Shown: positions 26,820 to 37,052, numbered from the stretch's first letter. The stretch is 64,000 nucleotides of DNA from Nitrospira sp. CR1.3 (GCA_014055525.1 WIAH01000010.1:79844-143843); one strand, 5' to 3'. Notes: generated by a model from the sequence alone, not told the origin. Translations and numbers: made by a program.

Positions 26820-27475
26820 GAACCTTTCTGTTTCCATGTGCAGTGCTGATAGATGGGGCAGCGCTGGCACTGCGGAGTTCGGGCGGTGCAGGTGTACCGT
26901 CCATGCAACAGCAATCGTTGGGACACCGACGTCCATTGGGAAGTCGGAAGCAGTCGTTGAAGATCTTCTTCAATCCGATCCGGATCGTCTGAACCGGTCA
27001 GACCGAGACGATTGGCCACGCGCTTCACATGCGTATCCACGACGATCGCCGGCTTGCGGAAGGCGGTGCCCAGCAGAACATTCGCAGTCTTTCTCCCAAC
27101 CCCGGGCAACATGATCAGTTCGTCCATCGTGGCCGGCACTTTTCCGCTAAACCGTTCCTCCACGACCCGGCTACAGGCCACGATGTTCTTCGCCTTGCTC
27201 TTGAAAAATCCCGTCGAACGGATGATCTGCTCCACCTCGTGCTGGGCAGCCTTCCCTAAATCGGCCGGCGTACGGTACCGTTTGAACAGCGCGGGTGTCA
27301 CCTGATTCACCCGTTCGTCCGTGCATTGGGCCGACAGAATCGTCGCCACAAGGAGTTCCCACGGCGACCGGTGGTCGAGTTCCATCTTGGCCGCAGGTAT
27401 CGCCTGTTCAAGCGCATCGGCAATCTTGCCGAGACGCCTCCGCCGCTCGCTTATTCCTGAATTGTTGAGGGTCAT
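26816..27475 (-). CDS. nth: Endonuclease III
   Basis: A 219-residue DNA glycosylase/AP lyase that removes oxidised pyrimidines. The helix-hairpin-helix LPGVGRKTANVLL carries the catalytic Lys and VVDTHVKR the catalytic Asp. The C-terminal [4Fe-4S] loop is complete with Cys spacing 6-2-5 (CTARTPQCQRCPIYQHC). I chose the ATG at 27475; the longer frame upstream overlaps the 3' end of hflX and is a shadow. It is 31 bp downstream of hflX and coupled to yicC. Confidence 0.95.
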   Translation of the reverse strand: MTLNNSGISERRRRLGKIADALEQAIPAAKMELDHRSPWELLVATILSAQCTDERVNQVTPALFKRYRTPADLGKAAQHEVEQIIRSTGFFKSKAKNIVACSRVVEERFSGKVPATMDELIMLPGVGRKTANVLLGTAFRKPAIVVDTHVKRVANRLGLTGSDDPDRIEEDLQRLLPTSQWTSVSQRLLLHGRYTCTARTPQCQRCPIYQHCTWKQKGS

Positions 27476-27506
27476 ATCCCGGGTTGCGTGTCCGATTGTG
27501 CAGGGG

Positions 27507-29195
27507 TCAGATGCGAGATGCAAGCGCGAGAGGAGCCGGATGCTTTGCAGGCGGCGCCCCTTCCCGCGGCAGGACGGCTGCAAGCCGATGCGCCAGATGT
27601 TCCAGCAGGGGCTGAAGGGTTTCCGGACGAATGGCGGAGATGCCGATTGCTGCGTAGCGCCGACAAAGGAGGTCTGCTTCCGCTTGCGGAAGGCGGTCGC
27701 ACTTGTTAAACACGAGCGTTCGTGGAATGGTCCCTAGATTCAGATCATCGAGAATCGTCACGACGGTGGAAATCTGGACGTCGACATCCGGGGCGCTGGC
27801 GTCGACGACGTGCACCAGCAGATCCGCCTCGCGCAACTCGTCCAGTGTCGTTCGAAACGCGCCGACAAGCTCTTGTGGAAGCTCACGGATAAACCCGACG
27901 GTGTCCGTCACAATGACCTCTCGGTCCTGGGGGAATCGGAGCCTGCGGCTCGTCGTATCGAGAGTTTCAAACAGGCGGTCCTCCGCCGAGACCCGACTTT
28001 TCGTGAGCACATTCAACAACGTCGATTTTCCGGCATTCGTGTAGCCGACCAGCGAGAGAACCGGCATACCGTGCCTGGTACGGCGGGCCCGTCGTTGGTC
28101 CTGATGACGGGCAAACTGCTGCAACTCGCGCTCCAGGTGCGTGATGCGATCCCTGATCCGGCGGCGATCCGTTTCCAATTTGGCTTCGCCCGGTCCTCTA
28201 GTCCCGATTCCTCCGCCGAGACGTGACAGCTGACTGCCCTTCCCGGAGAGCCTAGGCAGCACATACCGCAATTGCGCCAGCTCGACCTGCACCTTCCCTT
28301 CACGGCTATGCGCGCGTCTGGCAAAGATATCCAGGATCAACTGAGTACGGTCAATCACCTTGATATCGGTCATTTCCGAAATAGCGCGCGACTGGGCGGG
28401 AGAAAGCGTCTGGTCAAAGATCACCATATCGGCGCCCTTATGAAGCGTCTGGATCAGGACGTCTTTCAGTTTTCCGCTCCCTAAAAGATACCGTTGATGA
28501 CCGTCCGCCGTCCGTTGAGCCATGCGGTCGATGACGGTAACTCCGACCGAGTTCGCAAGTTCGGCAAGCTCGACCAAGCGATCTTCCTGTTCGATGCGGC
28601 TTCTGGACGAGGCGCTCACCAACAAGGCTGATTCTCCTCCCTGTCCGACGGTGTGGGTCCCGCGCGCCTGCTGTAGTTCCGCCTCAAGCTCCTCAATGAA
28701 TTGGTCGAACACGATCGGGCATTGGTGAAACGGCGTGGTCTTGAGGATTCTGCACAACTGACCGGCTTCGTTCGGCGGAAGCAGATGCGCAAGATAGAGA
28801 TTGCCGGGAGTACCTTCAGGAGTGACGGACAGGACACCGATCAGATCAAGACGGAGGTAGGCAAGATCCGTCAAAGACTCCTGACTCAGGGGCTGATCGT
28901 GCAATTGCGTTCTGATCAATCGAAGGCCGCGCAGGGACCGTGAACCGGCGCGGAATTTCGCCATGGTGGTTGGAGACAGCGTCAGGTCGGCTCCCGCGAT
29001 GATCTCCTGGACCTGCCCCCGCCTGGTTAAGAGCACAGCGATAGGACGACGGAGGTCCTGCGAGAGTTGACACATCGTCCTGGCCAGCTCGGGAGAAAGC
29101 ACTTTGTCCTGCGGCACACGGCGTCTATAGAGACGCTCGATGGCGGCGAGTTGACCGGCCCGCAGGCCGGTGGTCTGACCATAAATCTCAGAAAT
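27507..29195 (-). CDS. hflX: GTPase HflX, apparently starting at ATT
   Basis: HflX is a ribosome-binding GTPase that splits stalled or heat-damaged 70S ribosomes. The first ordinary start codon in frame is GTG at 29117, but conserved family sequence continues 26 residues upstream (ISEIYGQTTGLRAGQLAAIE then RLYRRR). In-frame codons end at a TGA at 29208-29210, and no ATG, GTG or TTG lies between. The codon where family members start is ATT at 29193-29195, exactly 7 bases after GAGGAGG. I therefore give 562 residues from this ATT. The G domain has G1 GYTNAGKS at about 384-391, then DTVGF and NKCD. A long N-terminal HflX domain precedes it. Confidence 0.9.
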   Translation of the reverse strand: MSEIYGQTTGLRAGQLAAIERLYRRRVPQDKVLSPELARTMCQLSQDLRRPIAVLLTRRGQVQEIIAGADLTLSPTTMAKFRAGSRSLRGLRLIRTQLHDQPLSQESLTDLAYLRLDLIGVLSVTPEGTPGNLYLAHLLPPNEAGQLCRILKTTPFHQCPIVFDQFIEELEAELQQARGTHTVGQGGESALLVSASSRSRIEQEDRLVELAELANSVGVTVIDRMAQRTADGHQRYLLGSGKLKDVLIQTLHKGADMVIFDQTLSPAQSRAISEMTDIKVIDRTQLILDIFARRAHSREGKVQVELAQLRYVLPRLSGKGSQLSRLGGGIGTRGPGEAKLETDRRRIRDRITHLERELQQFARHQDQRRARRTRHGMPVLSLVGYTNAGKSTLLNVLTKSRVSAEDRLFETLDTTSRRLRFPQDREVIVTDTVGFIRELPQELVGAFRTTLDELREADLLVHVVDASAPDVDVQISTVVTILDDLNLGTIPRTLVFNKCDRLPQAEADLLCRRYAAIGISAIRPETLQPLLEHLAHRLAAVLPREGAPPAKHPAPLALASRI

Positions 29196-29223
29196 GGGCT
29201 GTCCTCCTCACGTAACTTCGCGA

Positions 29224-30285
29224 CTACGATGGCACGGACAGAGTGGGCTCAAGCGTCGCGTGCGGCTCGGCATCGCACGGCATCCGTCGCCCCGCCCGAA
29301 GTGCTTGTTGTCCTGCAGCGGCAATCATGGCCGCGTTGTCGGTGCAATAGCGTAACGGCGGAATGCTCAAATGAACGTTCTCTCGCTCCGCGCGTTCCCG
29401 CAGCAATACGCGAAGCCGAGAATTGGCCGACACTCCCCCGACCACGGCCAGTGCTCTAGCTCCCGATTGCCGAACGGCGGCGAAGGCCTTGTCGACAAGA
29501 ACGGTGACGATCGCCTCTTGATATCCGGCAGCCAGGTCGGCCAACGTGGCGGTAATTTGTGATTGATCCATGGCTTGCAGCCGGTAGAGCAGCGACGTCT
29601 TCAACCCGCTGAAACTGAACTCCAGGCTGCCGTTCCTCATGGAAGACTTGGGAAACCGGATCTTGCGGGGATCTCCAGTCTGAGCAACCCTGTCGAGGGC
29701 TGGTCCACCTGGAAAACCCAGCCCAAGCATCTGGGCTCCCTTGTCGAAAGCCTCCCCTGCCGCGTCGTCCCTGGTACAGGCGAGCAAGCGGCACCCCTCC
29801 TCTCGAATCTTCCGGTAGAGATGGGTGTGGCCCCCGGAGACGACCAGCACCACGCAGGAGGCCGGAAATGAGGGGTCCTGGAGCCAGGCGGAGGCAATAT
29901 GCCCCTCAAGGTGGCTTACGCCCACGACCGGAATACCGAGCGCATAGGCAAGGGCCTTGGCGTAATTCACACCGACGATGAGGGCGCCGGCGAGACCGGG
30001 TCCCTGGGTCACGGCAATGCCGGTCAACTTATTCCAAGACAATCCGGCTTCGGCCATTGCTGCGACGACAATGTGTTCGATTGCCTCGACGTGAGCGCGT
30101 GATGCCAGCTCGGGGACGACTCCGCCGAATCGCGCATGCACATCATGCTGCGACGAGATGACGTTCGACAGCACCGTTCCGTCGGCTCCCACAACCGCCG
30201 CAGCGGTTTCATCGCATGACGTCTCAATGCCAAGAATCGGCCCTTCAATCGTAACTGCTGCGAGTGCATTGAGACAGGTCTTCAT
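29224..30285 (-). CDS. tsaD: tRNA N6-threonylcarbamoyladenosine transferase TsaD
   Basis: The catalytic subunit that transfers threonylcarbamoyl onto A37 of ANN-decoding tRNAs, together with TsaB and TsaE. The protein has 353 residues from ATG 30285, with GIETSCDETAAAVV near residue 20, the metal-binding HxxxH pattern in VSHLEGHIASA, VVSGGHTHLY and VVGGVSANSRLR. No good ribosome-binding site precedes this ATG, and the 17 residues before PILGIETS are extra, so the start is uncertain. The long frame further upstream is a shadow of clpC. It is followed by hflX after 28 bp. Confidence 0.94.
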   Translation of the reverse strand: MKTCLNALAAVTIEGPILGIETSCDETAAAVVGADGTVLSNVISSQHDVHARFGGVVPELASRAHVEAIEHIVVAAMAEAGLSWNKLTGIAVTQGPGLAGALIVGVNYAKALAYALGIPVVGVSHLEGHIASAWLQDPSFPASCVVLVVSGGHTHLYRKIREEGCRLLACTRDDAAGEAFDKGAQMLGLGFPGGPALDRVAQTGDPRKIRFPKSSMRNGSLEFSFSGLKTSLLYRLQAMDQSQITATLADLAAGYQEAIVTVLVDKAFAAVRQSGARALAVVGGVSANSRLRVLLRERAERENVHLSIPPLRYCTDNAAMIAAAGQQALRAGRRMPCDAEPHATLEPTLSVPS

Positions 30286-30310
30286 ATCAGGGGGAGATCG
30301 CAGAGTGCTG

Positions 30311-30357
30311 AAAAGAATTCGACCCCTGCCGCCCGACTCGCGGCAAGGGTCGAATTC
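30311..30357 (-). terminator. Intrinsic terminator of clpC
   Basis: GAATTCGACCC (30315-30325) pairs with GGGTCGAATTC (30347-30357). An inner TGCCGC/GCGGCA stem follows one mismatch, giving about 17 pairs around a 7-base loop. Read on the minus strand the stem is followed by TTTT (30314-30311). It lies about 50 bases after the clpC stop, so it should separate clpC from tsaD. Confidence 0.8.
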
Positions 30358-30404
30358 AGATCCACCGACGCTACGGTTGCGTGGAAGTCCCTCACGGCTG
30401 TCAG

Positions 30405-32831
30405 TTACACACCAGCCATGGCCTCCTGTTCGATGAAGGCAGGGGCCCCGTCGCGCAACACCACCTTGATCTTCCGGCTTTCTTTGAAGCGGCCCTTGAT
30501 CATTTCCTCGGAGAGCGGATCGCCGATCGCGCGTTGAATCGTGCGGCGCATGGGCCTCGCTCCATAAAGCGGCTCGTACCCTTCCTTGATGAGCCACTGT
30601 TTGACTTCCTCGTCCACCTCGATCTCCACGCCCTTTTCCAGAAGCCGGAGATTGAGTTCCCGTAACAGGATGTCGAGGATGTTGAAGAGATGCGACTTGT
30701 CCAGTTGATGGAAGACCACGATCTCGTCGATCCGGTTCAGGAATTCCGGGCTGAATTGGCGGCGCAACTCTCCCAGCACCTCTTCCTTCTTATGGCGATC
30801 CTGCTCGGCCTCGGTGCTCTGGAAACCCAGCGACACGCCTTTCTGGATCAACTTCGTACCGATGTTGGAGGTCATGATGACCACGGTGTTCTTGAAATCG
30901 ACCTTGCGACCGAGACTGTCGGTCAACACGCCATCATCCAACACCTGCAGCAAGAGGTTGAACACGTCCGGATGCGCCTTTTCGATTTCATCGAAGAGGA
31001 CGACGGAATAGGGCCTGCGGCGGACCCGTTCCGTTAATTGCCCGCCCTCTTCGTACCCGACATAGCCGGGAGGGGCTCCGAAGAGCCGCGAGCTCGTGAA
31101 CTTCTCCTGATACTCGGACATGTCGATCCGGATCAGCGCGTCCTCCGTGTTGAAGAGAAACTCCGCCAACGTCCGTGCCAACTCGGTCTTGCCGACACCG
31201 GTCGGACCGAGGAAGATGAAAGACCCGATGGGCTTCTTGGCTTCCTTGAGACCGGCGCGGGACCGTCTGATCGCGCGGCAGACCGCCGAGATCGCCTCGT
31301 TCTGGCCGACCACTCGTTTATGGAGGAAGTCTTCCATACGAAGCAGCTTGTTGGATTCTTCCTCTTCGAGCTTGAAGAGCGGAATACCGGTCATCTTCGA
31401 CACGACGTAGGCCACGTCTTCCTTCCCGATCGTCGGCTTCTGCTTCTCCTGGTTCTTCTTCCATTCACGCTTGGATTCATCAAGCAATTTCCGCAGCCGT
31501 TCTTCTTCTTCTCGATGGCGCACGGCTTCCTCGAAGTTCTGCATCGAAATCGCCAATTCTTTGTCCCGCGAGACTTTCTTCAGCTCCTGCTCCATCGCCT
31601 TCAGCTCTCCGGGCAACGCGTAGGTCTGGAGTTTCGCACGGGAACCAGTTTCATCGATCAAGTCGATCGCCTTGTCCGGAAGGAACCGGTCGGTGATGTA
31701 GCGATCCGACAGCTTGACCGCTTCGACGATGGCTTCTTCGGTGATTTCGACGCCGTGATGCTCTTCATAGCGATCCCGGAGCCCCTGGATTATCCGCACC
31801 GTTTCATCGAGGCTCGGCGGCTGCACATAGATCGGCTGGAAACGCCGCTTGAGGGCGCCGTCCTTCTCGATGTGCTTTCGATATTCGTCCAGCGTCGTCG
31901 CGCCGATGCACTGGATCTCCCCGCGCGACAGGGCGGGCTTCAGCATGTTGGAGGCATCGATCGAGCCCTCTGCGGCTCCCGCTCCGACCAGCGTGTGCAA
32001 CTCATCGATGAAGATAATGATGTTCCCGGCCTGCACAATCTCTTTCATCACCACTTTCAAGCGCTCTTCGAACTGGCCGCGGTATTTTGTGCCGGCGACC
32101 AACGAACCGAGATCGAGGGCAATGACGCGCCGGGACAGAAGATTGTCGGGAACCTCGGACTGGACGATTCGCTGAGCCAACCCCTCGACAATAGCCGTTT
32201 TGCCGACGCCGGACTCTCCGATGAGGACAGGATTATTCTTCGTGCGGCGGCTCAGAATCTGCAGCACTCGCTCGATTTCATCCGCCCGCCCGATCACCGG
32301 ATCGAGTTGGCCTTCCTGCGCCATCTGAGTCAGATCACGACCGAATTCGTCGAGCGCCGGCGTGTTACTCTTACGGTCACGCTCGCGGGGAGCGGACTTG
32401 CGCAAGAACGTCACGGTCAACTGTCTTGCGGTCAGGAGATTGGCGCCCAGGCTGCGAAGGATCTTGCCGCCGATTCCTTCTTCCTCGCGAAGAAGACCCA
32501 AGAGAAGATGTTCGCTGCCGATATGGTTATGGCCAAGGAGACGGGCCTCTTCCACCCCATACTCGATCACCTTCTTTACGCGGGGGCTGAAGGGAATCTC
32601 CCCGAAGGTCATGGTCGTTCCGCCACCCGGCAAATTCCGCTCGATCTCCAAGCGGATTTGCTCCGTCGAAAGCCCCATCTTTTTCAAGATCATAAGGGCG
32701 ATTCCGTCGGATTCGCGGAGAATGGCCAAGACGAGGTGCTCGGTCCCGAGATAGTCGTTCTGATGACGCTCGGCCTCTTCCCGTGCGAGGATGATGATCT
32801 TGCGACCCTTGTCCGTGAATCGTTCGAACAT
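30405..32831 (-). CDS. clpC: ATP-dependent Clp protease ATP-binding subunit ClpC
   Basis: An 808-residue AAA+ unfoldase that feeds proteins to ClpP. Order: two Clp_N repeats ([20 protein letters not shown] from residue 1), first ATPase domain with Walker [10 protein letters not shown], a UVR-type middle segment ([19 protein letters not shown]), second ATPase domain with GPTGVGKTE and a C-terminal D2 domain. The VR-type UVR motif marks ClpC rather than ClpA or ClpB. A good ribosome-binding site AAGGAGG and a near-consensus promoter precede it. No ctsR or mcsAB is adjacent, so it differs from the Firmicutes operon. Confidence 0.97.
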   Translation of the reverse strand: MFERFTDKGRKIIILAREEAERHQNDYLGTEHLVLAILRESDGIALMILKKMGLSTEQIRLEIERNLPGGGTTMTFGEIPFSPRVKKVIEYGVEEARLLGHNHIGSEHLLLGLLREEEGIGGKILRSLGANLLTARQLTVTFLRKSAPRERDRKSNTPALDEFGRDLTQMAQEGQLDPVIGRADEIERVLQILSRRTKNNPVLIGESGVGKTAIVEGLAQRIVQSEVPDNLLSRRVIALDLGSLVAGTKYRGQFEERLKVVMKEIVQAGNIIIFIDELHTLVGAGAAEGSIDASNMLKPALSRGEIQCIGATTLDEYRKHIEKDGALKRRFQPIYVQPPSLDETVRIIQGLRDRYEEHHGVEITEEAIVEAVKLSDRYITDRFLPDKAIDLIDETGSRAKLQTYALPGELKAMEQELKKVSRDKELAISMQNFEEAVRHREEEERLRKLLDESKREWKKNQEKQKPTIGKEDVAYVVSKMTGIPLFKLEEEESNKLLRMEDFLHKRVVGQNEAISAVCRAIRRSRAGLKEAKKPIGSFIFLGPTGVGKTELARTLAEFLFNTEDALIRIDMSEYQEKFTSSRLFGAPPGYVGYEEGGQLTERVRRRPYSVVLFDEIEKAHPDVFNLLLQVLDDGVLTDSLGRKVDFKNTVVIMTSNIGTKLIQKGVSLGFQSTEAEQDRHKKEEVLGELRRQFSPEFLNRIDEIVVFHQLDKSHLFNILDILLRELNLRLLEKGVEIEVDEEVKQWLIKEGYEPLYGARPMRRTIQRAIGDPLSEEMIKGRFKESRKIKVVLRDGAPAFIEQEAMAGV

Positions 32832-32900
32832 CCTGCCTCCTTCTTGATGGGGTCTGTAGGTCTGAGTATATGGAAGCGAACCCTTCGAAAAATCTGCCTA

Positions 32901-32929
32901 ATTCTAACTAGAAGGGTGTTCGGTGTCAA
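32901..32929 (-). promoter_or_regulatory. Sigma-70-type promoter of clpC
   Basis: On the minus strand: perfect TTGACA (32924-32929), 17-base spacer, TAGAAT (32901-32906; one mismatch to TATAAT). It is 70 bases before the clpC ATG and is the best promoter match I found in the window. Confidence 0.7.
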
Positions 32930-33099
32930 GATTGCACAGGAATCACACGGCAGCCTGGAGAAGCGTTCGCGGCAACAACCCGATCTCCATCCTTCGTGAC
33001 GAAGGCATGATGATTCGTTGACTTCAAAAGAACGCTCCCGATAGAATCCCGCACCTTTCTGACCGACTTCGTCCTCACAGCGAAAAGACTGGCCATTTA

Positions 33100-33960
33100 A
33101 TGAAAAGCAAAAGCATCGGGATCTTGACGAAACCCAAATTTCCCGAGGTCAAGACCACCCTGCAAGCCGTCGTGGCGTGGCTGCGCGCCAGAAACATCGA
33201 TGTAATCCTGGATAACACCTCGGCTTCCCTGCTCGGCGAGAAAGGCGGCCTCCAAAAAACTCAACTGGCCGGTAAAGCGGATGTCCTGCTCGTCCTGGGT
33301 GGAGATGGAACGATGCTCAATGCCGCCCGGCTCGCGGGCGAACGGGGCATCCCAATTCTCGGCGTGAATATGGGGGGCCTGGGATTCCTGACCGAGGTTC
33401 GTCTTGAACATCTCTATCCGTCGCTCGAGCGCGTCTTTGCGAACGATTTCGTCCTGGATGAACGACTGATGTTAAGAACGCTCGTTCATCGCCACGGCGA
33501 AACCGTCGCACAGGGCGTCGTCCTCAACGATGTGGTTGTGAGCAAAGGCACGCTGGCCCGCATGATTGAACTCAAAATCGAGATCCAGGGCCAATTCGTC
33601 ACGAACCTGCGGGGAGACGGTTTGATCGTCAGCACGCCGACCGGATCGACCGCGTATTCCCTTTCCGCAGGAGGTCCCATTCTCCATCCGGCGGTTCAGT
33701 CGCTGATTTTGACGCCGATCTGCCCCCACACACTGACGCACCGGCCGTTGATCGTGCCGGGCGATGCTGAAATCGACATCACGCTGACGAGCAAAGACGA
33801 AGGAGCCATGGCGACATTAGACGGACAGGTCGGTATCGCGCTTACTCAAGGCGACACGGTCGTGCTCAATGTGTCGGAACAGCGCACGCGGCTGATTCGT
33901 TTTCCGGAGAGCAGTTACTATCATGTGCTGCGTGAAAAGCTGAAGTGGGGGGACGGGTAG
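33100..33960 (+). CDS. nadK: NAD kinase
   Basis: A 286-residue enzyme that phosphorylates NAD to NADP. It has the family GGDGTMLNAAR motif near residue 68, NMGGLGFLTE near 90 and the C-terminal-half GDGLIVSTPTGSTAYSLSAGGP signature. Length is typical. It is transcribed alone in the plus direction, divergent from clpC across a 268-bp gap, and converges with the FAD oxidoreductase gene 24 bp downstream. Confidence 0.96.
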   Translation: MKSKSIGILTKPKFPEVKTTLQAVVAWLRARNIDVILDNTSASLLGEKGGLQKTQLAGKADVLLVLGGDGTMLNAARLAGERGIPILGVNMGGLGFLTEVRLEHLYPSLERVFANDFVLDERLMLRTLVHRHGETVAQGVVLNDVVVSKGTLARMIELKIEIQGQFVTNLRGDGLIVSTPTGSTAYSLSAGGPILHPAVQSLILTPICPHTLTHRPLIVPGDAEIDITLTSKDEGAMATLDGQVGIALTQGDTVVLNVSEQRTRLIRFPESSYYHVLREKLKWGDG

Positions 33961-33984
33961 CGGTGCGGAGTTGAGCGATTTGGA

Positions 33985-35337
33985 TTATCCCTTCCCTTGC
34001 TCGATCAGCCGGATCATTTCCTGGTTCGTCGCAAACTTGAACTCACCGATACAGTCCGTCTTGCCGTGGTGAGCTTTCTCCGCTGCTTCAAGCGCGCGCA
34101 GTCCCTTGATATCGACCGGATGGCTTCTGCGTTCCCTGAGAATGGCGTGCAGTTTCTCGAGCACCGCCTTGGGTTTGCTGTTCGCAGCCTTGCTGGCGAG
34201 GTATCGACTGACCACTTCCGCGCACCAATCACCGTCTCGTTTTGCTACCCCGACTAACCCCTCGCTGGCTTTTCTTGCCCACCCGGCAAGAAATACCCCG
34301 TCTAAAATTTCCCCCGTTGATTCATCATACGCTTGAAAGAGCGCGTCATCCGGATCGTGACCGGTCTTCGTCGGATTGGTGACGAATACGCCGCTCTTGT
34401 AAGGCAGACCGACCGTCTCATCAACCTTGTCACCGACCGCAAAGACCACGCTGTCGCAAGGAAACTCATACAACTGCTTCAGCCCGACCGCAGCGGTATC
34501 CTCGCCCTTCGGCTCCAGCTTGTTGTCTTCCATTTCCAGCCCGCGCACACGGTTGTTGCCGTCGACAAGGATCCGCTTCGGCGAGGCCAGGAATTTGAAG
34601 CCCATCTTCGTGTCGCTGACTTTGGGTTCGCATTTGGTGAATTCGCCGAGGAGCCCCTTCAGAATTTCATCCGGCTTTTGACCGACTGCGGCAAGACGGT
34701 CCTTGATTCGTTCCACTTCTTTGGTGATGCCCTCTATATCCATGTTGGCACAGACTGCTCTGATTTCCTTCGGATTGTATTTCCGTTCAGCAGGACCGCG
34801 GCGCACGATGGCAGTGACCCGTTCCACCTTCTTATAGCGGGTCAGCCAATGAGCGATGTCCACCATCACGTCCCCTGCCCCAATCACCGCCACATGCTTG
34901 CCCATGTCGAACGGCCGATCGCCGAAACCAGGGAGGCGATTGAAATGGTAGACCACGTCCTTCGCATGGAACACCCCTTGAGCCGTATCCCCTTCAACAC
35001 CGATCGCCTTGGTCCCTTGCGCGCCGATCGAAAAGACCACGGCACTGGCTCCAAGCCCGCGGACATCTTCGACCGACAGGTCTTTGCCCTTTCCGATCGA
35101 GACATTGCCGAGATAGTGAACGTTCGGTTGTTCGAGCAATTCCCAATACTGTTTCCTAAGCCCACCACGCAGTTTGAGCTTGGAGGGGAAAATGCCATAT
35201 TCAGCTAACCCGCCGAACTTGACGTCCCGGTTCAGGATGATGACTTCATGTCCGGACTTGGCAAGCGAACCGGCTACGGCCATGCCAGCCGGTCCTGCTC
35301 CGGCCACAACGATCACGTGCGTGGTCTTTTCACTCAT
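33985..35337 (-). CDS. FAD/NAD(P)-dependent oxidoreductase (ferredoxin-NADP reductase / GltD-like)
   Basis: A 450-residue flavoprotein from ATG 35337 (35346 also possible). The FAD-binding loop VAGAGPAGMAVAGSL is at residues 12-26, followed by FGGLAEYGIFPSKLKL, a pattern shared by GltD-like and adrenodoxin-reductase-like enzymes. The second nucleotide-binding loop IGAGDVMVDIAHW is near residue 160, and the AGWARKASEGLVG segment near 370 closes the FAD site. No Fe-S cysteine motif is visible. It probably moves electrons between NAD(P)H and a ferredoxin or a partner subunit. It lies downstream of fumC on the same strand. Confidence 0.85.
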   Translation of the reverse strand: MSEKTTHVIVVAGAGPAGMAVAGSLAKSGHEVIILNRDVKFGGLAEYGIFPSKLKLRGGLRKQYWELLEQPNVHYLGNVSIGKGKDLSVEDVRGLGASAVVFSIGAQGTKAIGVEGDTAQGVFHAKDVVYHFNRLPGFGDRPFDMGKHVAVIGAGDVMVDIAHWLTRYKKVERVTAIVRRGPAERKYNPKEIRAVCANMDIEGITKEVERIKDRLAAVGQKPDEILKGLLGEFTKCEPKVSDTKMGFKFLASPKRILVDGNNRVRGLEMEDNKLEPKGEDTAAVGLKQLYEFPCDSVVFAVGDKVDETVGLPYKSGVFVTNPTKTGHDPDDALFQAYDESTGEILDGVFLAGWARKASEGLVGVAKRDGDWCAEVVSRYLASKAANSKPKAVLEKLHAILRERRSHPVDIKGLRALEAAEKAHHGKTDCIGEFKFATNQEMIRLIEQGKG

Positions 35338-35510
35338 ACAATACATTCCCAGGTAAACAGGTGGAAAAGTCTAGAACCCTAACAGTTCCGCGGACTTTAG
35401 CATAGCGGATTGCGGACTGTCAAAATGGGTTCCCGGGCAGGGAGAATGCGAGAACGTGAAAGTGAAGCGTGACAAGAGGACGTTCAACAGCCCTTTCCCA
35501 CGCGCAACTC

Positions 35511-36968
35511 TTATCCCCCCGCGCTTCCGACTGGCCCGCCTGGTTCAGTCATGCGCCAAGGGTCGAGAAGTTCTGTGAGCCGCTTCTCGGGTAGGACTTG
35601 CTGCTCTCTAGCAACCTCACGGACCGTCTTGCCGGACTTGTACGCGTCCTTCGCAAGCTTCGCCGCAGCTTCATAGCCGATTTCAGGCGCCAAGGCCGTG
35701 CACATCGCCAGACTCTCTTCGATCAGGCCCTTGCAGCGCTCCTCGTTCGCCTTGATCCCTTCAATACACTTCACCGCAAAATTGTCGGACGCCGACGCCA
35801 GAAGCTCGATGGATTGCAGTAGGTTATACGCCATGACCGGCAGCATGACGATCAATTCAAAATTGGCCGCCTGTCCGCCGACTGTGACCGTAACATCGTT
35901 GCCGATTACCTGGGCACAGACCATGGTAACGGATTCGGCGATGACCGGATTCACCTTACCGGGCATGATAGAAGAGCCTGGTTGCGTTTCCGGCAGATTG
36001 ATTTCGCCTAATCCGCAGCGAGGGCCTGACCCAAGCCAGCGGATGTCATTGGCGATTTTCATGAGACTCACGGCCAGCGTCCGCAATTCTCCGCTTGCCT
36101 CAACCAAAGAATCCTGGGCGGACTGGGCCTCAAAGTGATTGGCAGCCTCTGTAAAGACACAGCCGGTTTCTTTGGAAACGGCAGCCATCACCTTAGCCGG
36201 GAATTCCGGGTGGCAGTTTAAGCCGGTTCCCACCGCCGTGCCTCCGAGGGCGACTTCGCTTAGAGCCTCCTGTGCCCGTTTCATGCGAGCAATGCCCAAC
36301 TCGATCTGACGGGCATACCCACCGAATTCCTGGCCGAGCCGCACCGGCGTGGCATCCTGCAAATGAGTCCGCCCGATCTTCACGACCTTATCGAACTCGC
36401 GCGCCTTGCGATCGAGGGCTTTCTGTAATCGCGCAAGGGCGGGAATCAGTTGCTTCTGGATGGTTTCCGAAGCCGCGACGTGAATGGCCGTGGGAATGAC
36501 ATCGTTGCTGGACTGACCGAGGTTGACATGGTCATTCGGATGCACGAGTTTGCTGCCCCTTGCGCCCCCCAAGAGTTCAGTCGCGCGGTTGGAAATTACC
36601 TCGTTCGTGTTCATATTGGTCGAAGTACCAGATCCTGTTTGAAAGATATCGACCGGAAACTCGGCGTCGAGCTTGCCCTCTACCACTTCGGTGGCCGCTT
36701 GACGGATGGCTTCAGCCGGCCGTGCATCCAGAAGTCCGAGCGAATGGTTGACGGATGCCGCAGCGCGTTTGATCAATCCCATGGCTCGAATGATGGATCG
36801 CGGCATCCGTAGCGAACTGATGGGAAAGTTCTCGATGGCACGGGCGGTCTGAACCCCGTAGTAGGCTGCGGCAGGCACGGCCAGTTCACCCATCGTATCG
36901 CGCTCGATTCTGGTCTTGGCTTCCGACCTGCTTGAGTCCGCGGTCTGTTCTTTTTGGTCCTTCTTCAT
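35511..36968 (-). CDS. fumC: Class II fumarate hydratase
   Basis: A 485-residue fumarase that interconverts fumarate and malate in the TCA cycle (or its reverse form). The superfamily signature GSSIMPGKVNP is near residue 340, with SGTSTNMNTNEV and GRTHLQDATP earlier. I use ATG 36968, preceded by GGAG and starting MKKDQKEQ; ATG 37013 is possible, while the longer open frame upstream overlaps another gene. Class II enzymes need no Fe-S cluster and resist oxygen. Citrate synthase and malic enzyme lie within 9 kb. Confidence 0.95.
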   Translation of the reverse strand: MKKDQKEQTADSSRSEAKTRIERDTMGELAVPAAAYYGVQTARAIENFPISSLRMPRSIIRAMGLIKRAAASVNHSLGLLDARPAEAIRQAATEVVEGKLDAEFPVDIFQTGSGTSTNMNTNEVISNRATELLGGARGSKLVHPNDHVNLGQSSNDVIPTAIHVAASETIQKQLIPALARLQKALDRKAREFDKVVKIGRTHLQDATPVRLGQEFGGYARQIELGIARMKRAQEALSEVALGGTAVGTGLNCHPEFPAKVMAAVSKETGCVFTEAANHFEAQSAQDSLVEASGELRTLAVSLMKIANDIRWLGSGPRCGLGEINLPETQPGSSIMPGKVNPVIAESVTMVCAQVIGNDVTVTVGGQAANFELIVMLPVMAYNLLQSIELLASASDNFAVKCIEGIKANEERCKGLIEESLAMCTALAPEIGYEAAAKLAKDAYKSGKTVREVAREQQVLPEKRLTELLDPWRMTEPGGPVGSAGG

Positions 36969-37052
36969 GAGGTAGACTCCGTTATTGGGGTTCTCACTCG
37001 TCGCGGGCGCCATGATAAACTCAGCCCCTCGCTCGACACAAGGGTATGCTGA

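Noticed and set aside
29118..29195. Using GTG 29117 as the hflX start
   Set aside because: It would cut off 26 residues of conserved HflX N-terminus and has no ribosome-binding site at the right distance.
31038..32999. 653-codon plus frame opposite clpC
   Set aside because: Exactly antisense to the well-conserved ClpC; long antisense frames are expected in GC-rich genes.
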